A stretch of DNA of 64,000 nucleotides from Trifolium pratense (GCF_020283565.1 NC_060065.1:54212703-54276702), one strand, 5' to 3'. Shown: positions 46,188 through 58,518, counted from the stretch's first letter. Made by a program: numbers and translations. Notes: generated by a model from the sequence alone, not told the origin.

Positions 46188-48972
46188 ATGCTGGCATTTT
46201 CGAGAGGCGTGGTTTCTCGCCTTCGACATATAGCTGTGGTGCCGCCTTCACCGCGATTTTTTTGTACCGATATGGAGAGTAAGATTATACGGACGATTGA
46301 AGCAAAACCTAGTGTAATGACACCAAATTCACGGCGAACTGGTGTTATAGCTGTAAAATGTGGAATGACTGCACTTTGGGATAAATGGGGTGCTAGAGTT
46401 CCGATTTCTATCCTTTGGGTTGATGACAACATTGTTTCTCAGGTCAAAATACCCGAGAAGGAAGGCTTTTGTGCTCTCCAGGTGCGTTAGACTTCATTCT
46501 CAGGACCAAATTCAATGTTTATAATGAGTTAATAAGCAGATTAACTCTGTTCAAAGTTGTTCATGGATTAACTTGAGTTACTCTGAATTCCAACATTCCA
46601 ATCAACTACACAAGTTTTCGATAGATATTTAAACAGTTGATAATTCATTAAAGAACTCCAAATGATCGTATAATAATTTTTTAAGGAATATAAGTAAACA
46701 TCAACTGGTAGATTACATAGCTACAAATTTTGGGAATTATGAAACTATTTGTACTTGATCATTAACACAAGATGATAATATTGAGTTAGATTGGTGAAAT
46801 TCAATTTATAAAATGAGTTATGAGTTATAAAGTGTAGTAATTCAGAGTTACTCATGGAGTAACTTGATCGGTCTCTTCTATATAGATGTATATAAAGTTC
46901 AATGTATATCTACTATCTAATTATAGACATGTTCGATACTTTGTTTTATTTAGATTGGTTGTGGACACAAGAAGGAGAAACACTTGACAAAGCCTGAAGT
47001 AGGTCATTTTAGGGCTCAAGGAGTTCCCATCAAAAGGAAGCTTCATGAGTTTCCAGTGACAGAGGATGCACTTCTTCCTGTTGGTACATCGCTCAATGTT
47101 CGCCATTTTGTGCCCGGCCAGTATGTCGACATCACAGGAATCACTAGAGGAAAAGGTTTTCAGGTGTTTTTCTCTTTCCCACATACCACATACTTCTAAT
47201 CGCTTTTTTCTTTTAAATAACAATATCTCTCTTACACTGAGTATGTAATATGTGTAGATGTTTATGCTTGTATTTTTTTTTCTGCATAAGTACTTCATTT
47301 TGTTGAGTTGTTCTTTGATTGTTTGTTGACATGATTAATTATTATTTTGTCAAAGAATTTTTTGCAAGGGCCAGTTGGTTACATAAGTTATATTAGGGTC
47401 TTAAGGGTTTCCATCCACGCCCAATTGGTCAACAACAATACTAATTTGCCACTCTCCAGAGTCTTGATAATACAATAATTAGTAGAGAGATTCAAACATG
47501 TATTATATGCCATTTACTTCTAGACAACCATTGGTGTTTAATAGTTTCAACTTTCATCTTGCATGTACAAGTTTAGGTAACAGTGCAGCTATATTCTTTT
47601 CTCACTTCCCATTTTACTTGGCCTCTATGGAAATTTGAAAGGCAAAATGTTGATTTGCATGTTTTTTCTAGGGGGTGGTTTATTGTTTATATTTTATGTT
47701 TTTTATTTTATTTATATTTCATGTATGACTGCTGATATTTCTCTGTTTCATGTTGAATCCTTCCATTTGAGTAAATGAAGCAACTACATGATATTACCAT
47801 TCTTACATATCTATGTCTTTTCAGATACATGAGTGTTAATTTTAATTATCCTTTCTGTTTCCAGGGTGTAATGAAGAAGCATAAGATGGGAGGAGGTCCA
47901 GCATCCCATGGGAACTCAAAAGCACATAGAACCTTGGGTTCTACAGGAATTCTTGGTCTTGGAAGGGTTGGATAGACTCATCTAGATTAATATTCTTAAT
48001 TAATAAAGCTTTCTGTATTTGTGTTGAAAATATGTTAGATTGACTGTCTGTATAAGTTTATTTTCGTTACATATATGTTTCTCACTGATAGTTGTTATGA
48101 TAATATTTTTTTCCTCACTGTTCAGGTTTTTAAAGGTAAAAGGATGCCGGGGAGAATGGGTGCGGACCAAAGAACAGTAAAAAATGTATGGGTCTACAAA
48201 GTCGATCCAGCTAGAAATTTGATGTGGGTGAAAGGCCAGGTAGTTGTTTATATATATTTATTTATTATTCACATTAGTTTATGAAATTGGAGCTATGGGG
48301 AAGTTACTATCTTATATCACCACATACAAAAACCTAGTGTTTAAACTGAAATGGTTAATGAGCTTTAGCTAAGTACAAATCAATGATTAGTACCCGAGTT
48401 CATACCATGGCTGGAACAATTTTTCACCAGATTTTACTTGCCTCTAGCCAAACCTTGGATTATCAATGTTCCTTTCCTTTGGGAACAGGAACGTTAAGAC
48501 AAAGAAAAATCGCCTCAGACACTTGGCCCTTGAATGATTTTAAATTTTTATTAAATTTGAATGTCGCTTAATTCACATTTGCGGTATTGATAGTATAGAA
48601 GCTTGTATATTTGTATGAGCTAAGAAATTGTGTCAAGTTTTTGTTAGTAATTATATCATTATAAAATATACATGGTGGATCAGTAACTGATATGTATCTA
48701 ATTTAGTAGCTCAATTATTCATTAACTGGCTGAAACATTTAGAAGCTCGGCTTCATCTCGGACTGCTTATTTATCTGTGTATGATGTGCACAACACAGGT
48801 CCCAGGAGCTACAGGGAACTTTGTTTTTATAAAAGATGCAGTCTATAAAAAACCTGACACATCTATACTTCCTTTCCCAACTTACTTTGTGCCAGAAGAT
48901 GAAGATACAGATAATATGAAACCTTTGGTTGCTGATCATGGGGATGTTGATCCATTTATGGTTACCGATTAA
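46188..48972 (+). CDS. Mitochondrial ribosomal protein L3 (uL3m), five coding exons
   Basis: Exons: 46188-46481, 46954-47163, 47865-47966, 48126-48239, 48799-48972, giving 297 residues. The first ~27 residues ([25 protein letters not shown]) are Arg-rich and lack acidic residues, typical of a mitochondrial targeting peptide. The L3 core follows: [72 protein letters not shown] and [23 protein letters not shown]3 binds large-subunit rRNA early in assembly and sends a loop toward the peptidyl-transferase centre. The end of exon 3 reads [10 protein letters not shown] where bacterial and plant organellar L3 have GS(I/T)GQ....PGK, so the conserved Gln and Pro are missing. The donor there (agg then gttgga) is weak, but it is the only one that keeps the frame. 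Confidence 0.88.
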
Positions 48973-49386
48973 AGAGATAGTTCAGAAAATGTGTTTTTTT
49001 AGTGCTACTAGGGTTTTCTTCATGTAATCAATGATGTTCTTTTATTTGAAAATATAGATGGCAAAAGTGAGTATTTTTAGGTACCACCATCCAAGGATGA
49101 TTTTTCGGTCCTTCATTGTTAAGTTCTAGGATTACTTGTGACATTCAACAATTCTGAATTAGGATTTGGTGAACATGTTTGTTTTGAAATCCTACAAATA
49201 AGTGTTGTTGAAACATAGTGAATGACTGTTACTTTAATCTAATTGATTTTCCTTTTTTGGAGCCAATTTATTTGACATTGATCATGTGCTCTCTTAATCA
49301 AAAATTATTTCATAGAAATCATCTTACCTGTACTGAATTTGATAATTTTAAATGATTAGGCACCAATTTATTCAGCTCAATTTTAA
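48973..49386. other. L3 3' flank, no gene seen
   Basis: Ordinary AT-rich sequence between the L3 stop and the ubiquitin hydrolase relic. Confidence 0.4.
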
Positions 49387-49938
49387 GATGACGGTGTTTA
49401 CCACTTTATAAGCTATCTACCTGTTGATGGAGTATTGTACGAGCTTGATGGATTGAAGGAGGGTCCTATCAGCCTTGGTCAGTGTGCTGGTGGGCAAGGT
49501 GATATGGAATGGCTTAAGATGGTGCAACCTGTGATCCAGGAACGCATCGAAAGGTATTCACAAAATGAGATAAGGTTTAATCTCCTTGCAATTGTCAAGA
49601 ACAGAAAAGAGGTGTATACTTCCGAGCTGAAGGAACTTCAGAAGAGACGGGAGCGAATTTTGCAGCAGCTGGCCGCATCAAAGTCAGAGAGACTGGTGGA
49701 CAATTGTAGTTTCGATGTACTGAACAATTCTCTCTCTGAGGTGAATGCTGGGATTGAAGCTGCTACTTAGAAGATCTTAATGGAGGAAGAAAAATTCAAA
49801 AAATGGAGGACAGAGAATATTCGTAGGAAACACAATCACATACCCTTTTTGTTTAACTTTCTAAAGATTCTTGCTGAGAAGAAGCAGTTGAATCCCCTCA
49901 TTGAGAAGGCCAAGCAGAAAACAAGCAGTTCTCGGTGA
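49387..49938 (+). pseudogene. Intronless pseudogene of a UCH37/UCHL5-type ubiquitin C-terminal hydrolase
   Basis: The frame starts at codons for [23 protein letters not shown], which holds the catalytic His (in YHFISY) and Asp (in ELDGL) of the UCH family. It runs through the UCH37-like C-terminal helices ([49 protein letters not shown]). A TAG at 49768-49770 stands where relatives have Glu (ATEKI), and the frame then continues to TGA at 49936-49938. The N-terminal half with the active-site Cys is absent. There is no intron across ~184 codons, so a truncated processed copy is likely, although no poly(A) tail remains visible. Confidence 0.88.
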
Positions 49939-51574
49939 ACAAGGCTGTCAGTTTATAGACGAGGATCACCATATATATCATGCTGCACTTGATTTTATAT
50001 TTAGCACTCTGTTGAGTACTGATACACAATCCTATCCAAGGTTACTCTACCCTGTTTAGTATAGATTCATGTGTTCGCCTTGCTAGTGAATCTTTCTTTC
50101 GTCTGGATTTAATAATATACTTTGACAGGATATTAAATAATGCGAGGTCTTGAGTCTTGACCCTCTCCATGTCTGAATTGGATAGTGATCAGTAACTGAC
50201 AACTCCTTCATTCTTAAGTCTAGCATGATTTCATCTCATGTTATATGTGAACACTGCTTGGTCAGCATGTTACATGCCTGATGCATCGTTTTGGATGCAG
50301 ATTTGCAAACATTAAGCATAGCTTTGCACGTAAAACTTTAGTTTCAAAAGAGAACATATGTCAGTTTACAATGTAAATGCAAGATCATTTTCACATATTA
50401 TATCTTGTATTTTCAACCTTGAAAGGTACAATCATCTCTGTTGGATACATACTACCTTATTGTATTTTGTGTGTGTAAATAAAAGTCCAAATTATATTAT
50501 AGAGGAGAAAAGTTTAATTAGTGCCAAGGACAAGATAACTCCGAAAACATAGAAATTAGGGTCCACCAACATACATATGAAAGATAATATGGCCTCTGAT
50601 ATCTAGCAGTTGCTTTGTCTTTTTTATCTCAGTAGCTGCATCAACAGTTCTGATTCTTGTATCTCATCTCCAAGACATCAATTATTCAACCTCCTAATGT
50701 TTTGATTATTTTCTTGGCTTATCAATCAAGGCTGATTCTTCTCTGTTACTGTTGTGTCTTGCACCCATGTTTTGCCTCTCCTTATGTTGTCAATTGAGTT
50801 CCCAAGAATCTAATCCACCCTGCACAATATTTCTTGTATCATAGCCTCTATATTCCTAACACTAGTGTCCAACCATGACCATTGTTCCATTTCCTTTTCA
50901 TTCTACTTACCATAGAGACACCTCATTCTGAATGAGAAATTCTGAGGCAAACATTATAGAATCAGTAATTTGACTTGTGAATTAGAATGGCATGTAACCA
51001 AAGCCAGGCAGATATTTTATTACTTGTATTAACATTCTCAATTTAACCATTGTTTTTATGTTGTAACATCTTTATTGAGGATTTTATTCTATATTGTAAC
51101 ATCTACTCCCCCCAACCTCCATGATAATACAAGTACTAATGATGTTGTCAAAAAGAAATGGCACTTTTTATTAAATTAATCATATATTTGTATCCACGTT
51201 GTATTTCATGCCATTATATACATGCAGGAAAATTTTAATATGAACCGCTTGGTTCATGGTTGCTTAAAAAAAAAAATGGTCCATGGTAAATAAGTATATA
51301 AAAAATATTTAAAATTGATACCGATTTGATTAAAACAATATATAAAAAAATGTAACTTGTAATGAATTTACGCTAATAATTTCATTTTTTTTAGCCGAAA
51401 AAATGAGAAGAATAAGTATTATCGATAATATATTCGTTAGGATTTATGATAATTTTAAGCATTGGTCTAGGATTGACCATTTATGAAACTTGTCATGTTT
51501 TTAAAACTTACCAAACCAGTCTGTTAATTGGAACCGAGTCGGGTTCTGGTTTGTACAAACCGAATAACTATTAG
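49939..51574. other. Intergenic region, no gene seen
   Basis: The first part may be old 3' UTR of the UCH copy. The rest is AT-rich spacer without supported coding sequence. Confidence 0.4.
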
Positions 51575-51670
51575 CCCTATGAACCGGGGGAAAAATTGTT
51601 TAGAACCGGATATAACCGGAAGAACCGTTGAACTAGTTTTAATTTTGAGAACTTGCATGGTCTAGCTCAT
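51575..51670. repeat. Dispersed repeat copy 2 (partner ~34846-34950)
   Basis: Same phrases as the copy downstream of ELP2 ('ctatgaaccggggg', 'ttgagaacttgcatggtctag'). Probably a transposon fragment. Confidence 0.65.
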
Positions 51671-51710
51671 TATTATAATTTTTTTTTTTGCGTTTTCCAG
51701 TTTTCGATTG

Positions 51711-51791
51711 ATTGCCTGAGAGATTCGAACTCTCGTGGAGAAACCCCATGTATTTAACGGGCACACGCCTTAACCACTCGACCAATCTAAA
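51711..51791 (-). pseudogene. tRNA-Ser(GCU)-derived pseudogene with an altered anticodon loop
   Basis: On the minus strand it reads TGGTCGAGTGGTTAAGGCG (D-arm, A-box), GTGTGCCCGTTAAATACAT (anticodon arm), a long variable arm (ggggtttctcc) and GAGAGTTCGAATCTCTC (T-arm, B-box). The D, variable and T arms match plant tRNA-Ser(GCU). The anticodon loop reads CCGTTAA rather than CTGCTAA, giving GUU (the Asn anticodon). The acceptor arms (tttagat / aggcaat) pair at only about three of seven positions. I therefore call it a relic. It lies ~60 bases upstream of the DOHH TATA box. Confidence 0.75.
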
Positions 51792-51850
51792 TTCAGTGTA
51801 TTTAAAAGCCCCAATCTAATTTCCCTCGCAATTATTGATTTCCCGCTCTG

Positions 51851-51865
51851 TATAAAAAACCCTAA
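51851..51865 (+). promoter_or_regulatory. TATA box and telo-box of the DOHH gene
   Basis: TATAAAAAA at 51851-51859 overlaps AAACCCTAA (51857-51865), the telo-box common upstream of plant translation-related genes. The ATG is 63 bases further on. Confidence 0.6.
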
Positions 51866-51927
51866 CCCCTTTTCTTGTTCCTCAAAACAATTCTCATCCA
51901 ACAACACGCACAATTTTGTTAATCGCT

Positions 51928-54408
51928 ATGCCTACGGATTCGCTAAACGACGTCGCTTGGTGCTCCTCCTCTGAGATGGAGAAGTTCCTCTGCAACTTGC
52001 TGTTGGACTCAACCCAACCTATCTCTGAACGCTTCAGAGCTCTCTTCTCTCTTCGTAACCTCAAAGGTCCCACTCCTCGCACCGCCTTAATTCAAGGTTA
52101 CTCACTTTTCCTTTTCTCTTCAATTCAATTACCATATTATCCATGTTTTCAACAGAATTTACGGAAACAACTTATCAGTCTACTTGCATTGGTATAATCA
52201 CTTCTGAGTCTGTTCCAGAGAATTTACTTGCATTGGTTTTATTGCATTGATTTCGAACTAGTTTTTTTAATTTTTTTATTTTTTTTTACTTTCTTTGGCA
52301 GCAACGAGAGATTCATCGAATTTGTTGGCACATGAAGCTGCATTTGCATTAGGTCAAATGCAAGAACAGGAATCCATCCCTGCATTGACCGCAGTTCTTA
52401 ATGATCTTTCTTTGCATCCCATTGTTCGACATGAGGTAGTAGAGTTGCCTTCTATTTCTATTTCTTACTGTTTTCGATGTATTTGGTTTTTTTAAGTTTT
52501 AAGATGATTGTGTTTGTTATTATCTTGCTTAGGCAGCTGAAGCACTTGGTGCTATTGGTTTGGATAGTAACGTTTCTTTGTTGAAGCATAGTTTGAATTC
52601 TGATCCGGCTCAAGAGGTTCGAGAAACGTGTGAATTGGCTCTTCAGCGTATTCTGAATTTAAAACATGATGATGATACTAATCATGATTTGACTGCACCT
52701 GGTATTTCTCCATTTAAGTCTGTTGATCCTGCAGCACCGGCCACATCTTGTTCTTCAGTTAATCAACTAAGGTTTGTTTGGTTCATACTGTTAGATAGAA
52801 ATTCTTGTTAATGAGAGAGAGTAATTTGCTGGTTGCTAACTTAGTTTTAATTAATATTAGAGAGTTACTTCTTGACGAGGAAAAAGGGATGTATGAGCGC
52901 TATGCAGCTCTCTTTGCACTTCGAAATGATGGTGGAAATGAAGCTGTTGCTGCTATTATTGATTCCTTGGGTTCCAAGAGTGCTTTACTGAAACACGAGG
53001 TTTGATAAGTACACTTTTACTTCTAATCTTCTATATGTAAATTTTATCTGCATTTAGTACGGTTTCTATGAATTAAATACTTTACATGGTGATATGCTAG
53101 TTCTAGCCTTTATTTTTTTAAATTAAATACTTTACATATGGTACCTTTTAAATATTGAACCATTACATTATATTCCTTGCAGAAGAATAAACATGGAATT
53201 GTCTGTCAAAAGTAGTCGGTTGTTCTTCAGTAGTTTAAAAAAAACCTAAAGGAAGGAGTAATACTATTAGATGAATGCCTTAATAATGCGACTTAAATTT
53301 TGAGTACACCTGTTTGAATCTCTTAATTTCTGAATGTCAGTATTTGTTGTAATTTAGGTTGCATATGTTTTGGGCCAATTGCAAAACAAAGCTGCTTCAG
53401 ATGCTCTATCCGATATACTTAGAGATGTGAATGAGCACCCAATGGTCAGACACGAGGCTGCTGAAGCTCTTGGTTCAATTGCAGGTATTGCATCTAAAAC
53501 CAAATATTATGGAATCATGCGACCTCTGTTGCAATCAATAATATACGGTAACCTTGCTTTGTGGTGTCAACTATGTATAGTGTGTATACAAACTAAAAAG
53601 AGAAAATGCAAGCATATTGCGTAGTGTATGGAATTCATGAAAAGATAGTATAGTAGCAATCTAAGTTAGTTTTCTTTTTGGTAATGAGCAGTCCAACTTA
53701 CCGTAGTTGCAACGTTTAGTATTTGTGTTGACTTTGTTCACATGTATAGAGGTGTTGGATAAGGCACATGTTACTAATCAGAAGATATTTTGAAGTTCTA
53801 TGTACACAAATGTTCTGTGACAAGCTGTATAGAGGTGTTGGATAAGGCACATGTTACTCTTTTTACCCTACTAAACCATATAACACAAATGTTATGTTTT
53901 GTACTTCTGTTTTGTGACAAGCTGTTTACCAAATGCTTCCCAAGTTTGACTTCAATTTAATTTTGAGAAACTTTATTTAATCTCTTAATTTTACTTCAAT
54001 TTAATTTTGCATAACTTTATTTAATCTCTTACCAAGTTTGGCTTCAATTTAATTTTGCGTCCTGTAGAGTCACATGACAGATAGCAGCTGATTAATTAAT
54101 CATTCATTTATTACTAAGTGCAGTTGTTTAATCTACTTGTTTACACAGTTCTTTTGTTATATGCCCTTAGATAACCAAAGTGTAGCCCTTCTTGAGGAGT
54201 TTACAGCAGACCCAGAACCTCTTGTCTCACAAAGTTGTCAAGTTGCTCTAAGCATGCTAGAATTTGAAAGATCAGGGAAATCATTTGAGGTATACACCGT
54301 GGTACTCACTGAAGATTTGTGTATTTTGCTTTAATATTGTTTGTCGACATGACTTTCTTTTTATCTTGGTTGCAGTTCCTGTTCATGCGCACTCCAATTG
54401 TACAGTAA
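51928..54408 (+). CDS. DOHH: Deoxyhypusine hydroxylase (HEAT-repeat di-iron enzyme), seven exons
   Basis: Exons: 51928-52096, 52302-52435, 52533-52771, 52861-52999, 53358-53484, 54171-54289, 54376-54408, giving 319 residues, close to the plant norm. Four His-Glu iron-binding motifs are present: H67-E68 ([10 protein letters not shown]), H100-E101 (RHEAAEALG), H226-E227 (KHEVAYVLGQ) and H259-E260 (RHEAAEALG). They are arranged in two symmetrical HEAT-like halves joined by a variable linker (~150-185). The enzyme completes hypusine on eIF5A, in the cytosol. Several exon boundaries fall right after the HE pairs. The last coding exon encodes only ten residues ([10 protein letters not shown]). Intron 5 (53485-54170) has a tandem phrase, 'gaggtgttggataaggcacatgttact', at ~53750 and ~53830. 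Confidence 0.95.
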
Positions 54409-56977
54409 GTGTTTTTTATGGCGACTTGTTTCAATAACATCAAGACATGAAGAATCTGCATGAGGATGAAAGGATATGGACAAATAACATGCACCGAGAA
54501 AACCGTGGATTTCTACTTTTATTAACTCAAAGTTGATGAAATTAGGAAAAAATAGCCCTATAAAACAAGGGTTGAACTATGGTTTTGTTAATTTATGAAA
54601 AGAAACATTGTGATGAATTGAAGGAATATTTTATACTTGCCAAAATAATGTCAACCTTTTATTATGGCTGTGCCACTGTAAGCATGAGACATTTTTCCCT
54701 TCATTCTTTTATGTTATTTTTAACAAAACAAGGTAGGTTCTGCATTGTTTGATCAGTGATATCATCAAACCATGTTGATTATGTGTTAGATTACTCTGAG
54801 GGCCAAGCTTTATTGTGGCAAGTTCAAGTAGAGTGATGCTAGCTAGCATTGTTTTGATCGTATGAAATAGTGGTATAGAGCCGATATTTCACAATATTTT
54901 GTACGAATTAGTAAATAGCATGTCGTAAATAGTGATTTGTTCAAATTCCACTATGTAATAGCACTGCAATAACCTCTATTCAACAACACTAGTCTGAATT
55001 TGTAGTTAATCCACATTTGATAAATGTAAAATCAATTTTGAAATTCCTGCAATGCGTATCCAAACATGCAGGATATCATTCAAGTACAAAGGAGTTCCAT
55101 TACTCAGAATATGGATCCTGAAGAGATATTTGTGCATGCAACCAGGCTAAGGAATGCACTAGGAAGGAAAGTAATTAAGCTGAGGACAAGACATGTAACC
55201 AAACGCCCTAGTGTGCAAGTCCTGTCCCTCTTACATTTCCTCAGTTAAAGTCTAAGAAGTGATACTTTTTGAGTCTATTTTTGTTACTATATGACAAATT
55301 TTGCTATCCAACCCTAGGAGTTGTTGAATACTTTAGTTTCTGCGAACATTTGAACTATATATGTGCTGCTTTGTGTTTTGATGATTTTGAAAGGTATTTA
55401 TACACTAGTTATAATTTATTTTATAAATCATAGATACATGAGATAAATGTTTCTTATTTGTCAATCTGTAAAGAGAGAAATGTGTTTTATTATCAGTGTC
55501 TTTAAAATATTTTTTAAATACAAATTTGATGTCCTAAAAAAGTATAAATCATTTTTATTTGATTTTAATTTAATCCTCATACATGAACTTCACTTTAGTT
55601 TGGGTTCCTCTCCAACTAGACCCCTTAGTATGTTGTTAGTAACACCCTACATTTGAACAGCTACACCCTTACATCTGAAATAAAATTGACATCTTAATAG
55701 TACATATAAATTTTGTTTGGTTAGTCCAATTTGCAAGATTAATTTCTTACTTAAACAAGGGTCCACAATTCTTAAAGTCATTATCAATGTGCATTATATC
55801 TATGTCCTGAATTGTTGTAATAAATAGTGAATTTCTACAATTAACATTTCAACTTGAGTTAGGAAATCTTAATTAATTAGGCAAAAGTGTTTCTATCACT
55901 CTCTCTAAGTACAGACACGTAATATGCAAAATTAACTGCCAATATGTTTGGCATGTAAAACCTGTAATTAGTTCTGATTACTACTTGTTAATTTCCTCTT
56001 CCCCTTTTAAGTAAGGTTAATTACTTCAATTCAATAAACTTTGTAAGTTATGTTAGCACACTATTCATGTCAACCTCAACCAACTCATTGTCAAAGAGCT
56101 CATGCTTAATAAGAGTGTTTTCTTTCCATATGTATAAATATTATTTATTTGGGGAAGGGGTTGTTAAGTTTACATAACTTCAACTCTTGCTAATATGAGA
56201 ATCCAAAAATCATACTATCAAAAAATGTGAAAAAGAATAGTATAATAGTAAGAAATAAAAACCTGGATATTATATCATTTATTAATTATTATTGTTTTCT
56301 AATTATCGAATATTTAGATGTTTTTAATATTTATTAGTATTTGTTATTTTCAAAGTTCAAACTTGTATAAAATGTTAGCCCACCAAAATATTTTTTGTTA
56401 GCAACACGGGCATTTTTTGCGCACCTACTTGCACTTTCAATGATATTATTGAGAAACATTCTTGTTCAAAAAAATTATTGAGAAACATGTTATGTGTAAA
56501 AATAAAATATCAAAGGCATAACAGAAATATGAGTAAAAATTTCATTAAATAAAACAATAAAGTTTATTGACTTTTTGGGTTAGTCAGAGAAACTTACAAA
56601 AAAAAAAGTAAAAGGAAAGAGAAAGAGTAAATAAAATGTTAAGTAAGTACATCAAAGAAGATGATAAAAAATTGCACGGGCATTTGATATATTGTAGTAC
56701 GAATATAAATATATAACTTTTTTTTGCATCTGAACATTTGCCGATATCTCTTTGAAGAAAAAAAAGAGATTAAATAAACTTTAAGAAATAATATTATCAT
56801 GCATTAACTATATGATAAATATAATTACATGTTTGTACAAAATCTAATAAAAACAATTAAATGTAACATTGACATATGATGACAGATGAAGAGAAGTTGT
56901 CAACTTCATCAAACCTGAATAGTCTAGAATGATAATTATCAAATTCAATAATTTGACATAAATATTTTTAAAACATA
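54409..56977. other. DOHH 3' flank and long AT-rich intergenic region
   Basis: Apart from a possible exon-like fragment at 55072-55215, no gene is seen. The stretch 55250-56977 is AT-rich and featureless to my reading. Confidence 0.4.
55072..55215 (+). pseudogene. Exon-like fragment, family not recognised
   Basis: After a possible acceptor (acatgcag) the frame reads DIIQVQRSSITQNMDPEEIFVHATRLRNALGRKVIKLR, which has the composition of real protein. I cannot name the family. No start, no neighbouring exon and no clear donor were found, so it may be a relic or a captured piece. Confidence 0.4.
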
Positions 56978-57236
56978 CTCCCTCCGTCCCAAAAAGAATG
57001 ACCCAGTTGACCGAAACACGCATGTCAATGCATAACTTTGGCGACTAATATCTTTAATTGTATAATAGTAAAAATTATAAAAAATTGATATTTTGAAAAT
57101 ACTCATCGAGACGAATCTAACAACATCTTATATGTTAATATTTATTTTTATTTATTAGTAGAAAAATATGGTCAAAACAATATATATGAATAGTGCATAT
57201 ATTCAAAATGGGTCATTCTTTTTGGGACGGAGGGAG
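56978..57236. mobile_element. Stowaway (Tc1/mariner) MITE with TA duplications
   Basis: The ends are CTCCCTCCGTCCCAAAAAGA and its reverse complement (tctttttgggacggagggag). The inverted repeats cover ~28 bases (through atgaccca / tgggtcat), with TA flanks at 56976-56977 and 57237-57238. It is 259 bp. Confidence 0.92.
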
Positions 57237-57309
57237 TAACAATATTTTTTTTGGTCAAACCTTTAAAGTGAATAAACGAACTCGACTTCTGCATATAAAA
57301 TGTGATGTC

Positions 57310-57470
57310 TAAACCAATTGTTACTTTGTTTAGCTGTGATTGACGCTGGACTTAGTAGGGAGGATCACGGTTCAATCTCCCGCAACTGCGATCGGGAGGG
57401 GCTGAAACCACTTAATCTCAGAACTAACCCGAACCAGATTAGACGGTCTAGTGGACCAGATTCCGAAAAT
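57310..57470 (+). mobile_element. tRNA-derived SINE, older copy
   Basis: Same family as 26065-26224: 'agctgtgattgacgctggacttagtagggaggatcacggttcaatctcc...aaccacttaat...gaaccagatt'. The B-box is mutated (cggttcaatctcc) and the ends are worn. Confidence 0.75.
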
Positions 57471-57479
57471 AAAATAAAA

Positions 57480-58518
57480 ATACGATGTTACTACCAACAA
57501 ATTAAGCTTACAAGGACATTACAAACATAACAAATCTAGTAGTAGTATAAAATGCAAGTAAAAAAGTGATAAAGTTTATGTAAATCAGTGTGAAAAAACA
57601 AACATCATTAACTACAAACCAACTAAGGAACATAAAGGATTGAAATGAAGTAGGGACTCAAATATTTTTTAGTGCAAAGGTTGTAATTGTTCCCATATGT
57701 TCATAGTAGCTGAATCTAGATATATACACCTCTATTTTCTTTTTTGATGAAAGTAAAAATTTGTTGAGTGCAGTATTCCAAGCATGAAAACATCAACAAG
57801 CATTAACTTTCACATTTAATGCTTCCACCTACACTTACCCCATTTTCATAACTAGTAGTTTTAACTCATTTATTGCACACTCTTTCTCTTTCTCTCTTGT
57901 CCTTGCCGGTAACTCAACACCACCACCCTTCAACAATCCATTTCTACTATACTTTCTATCTTCACTACCAAATCAAATCTATTAGCTACTTCAAAAAAAA
58001 AAATGGTGCAACAAGAGTTTATTTTACCAACTTTTACAAAATGTGAGTTTCGTTCTCATTACAAACTAAAAGACAATAGCTTCACTTGAATTGGAATTGG
58101 AACTTGGAGCTTAATTGCTTTTTTCTTCTTGGTAAGTTTAGTTACTTTACACCTCTCTAGACAAATCATCAAAAAGTGTGGAACTTTCTCTTTTCATCAT
58201 CCAAAATGTACAAAAGATCCAATAAAAATCCTTGCTTTTTGCCTAGAAACCCATAATGAAGATTCTGATTTTTTTAAGTCCTTTTCTTCTACATTGCTAT
58301 CTCAATGAAAAATTGTGAGAAAAAATCACATCTTTGTAGATGTATTTAATATTATGAGTCATGTTTCTTGTTGAGTAATCAATAGGTATTGTATTTTTTA
58401 TTCATGAAATGAAAGTTGGAAACAAACAAGAGTCTATGTTGTCTCAAATCCAACCAACATTTTTGGTAAAGATTTAACCTTTAGCTATAAAAAAATAGTT
58501 TTTGAGTCTCTAGGTATC
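57480..58518 (+). promoter_or_regulatory. Promoter and leader of the CRINKLY4-type gene, probable leader intron
   Basis: A CT-rich leader-like stretch lies at ~57880-58131. A strong donor (ggtaagt) at 58132 and an acceptor (tctctag) ending at 58513 would define a ~380-base leader intron ending five bases before the ATG. No TATA box could be assigned with confidence. Confidence 0.45.

Noticed and set aside
45775..46251. Minus-strand frame of 158 residues opposite the L3 leader
   Set aside because: It is a shadow of the L3 leader and GA microsatellite, which gives the SLSLSL run.
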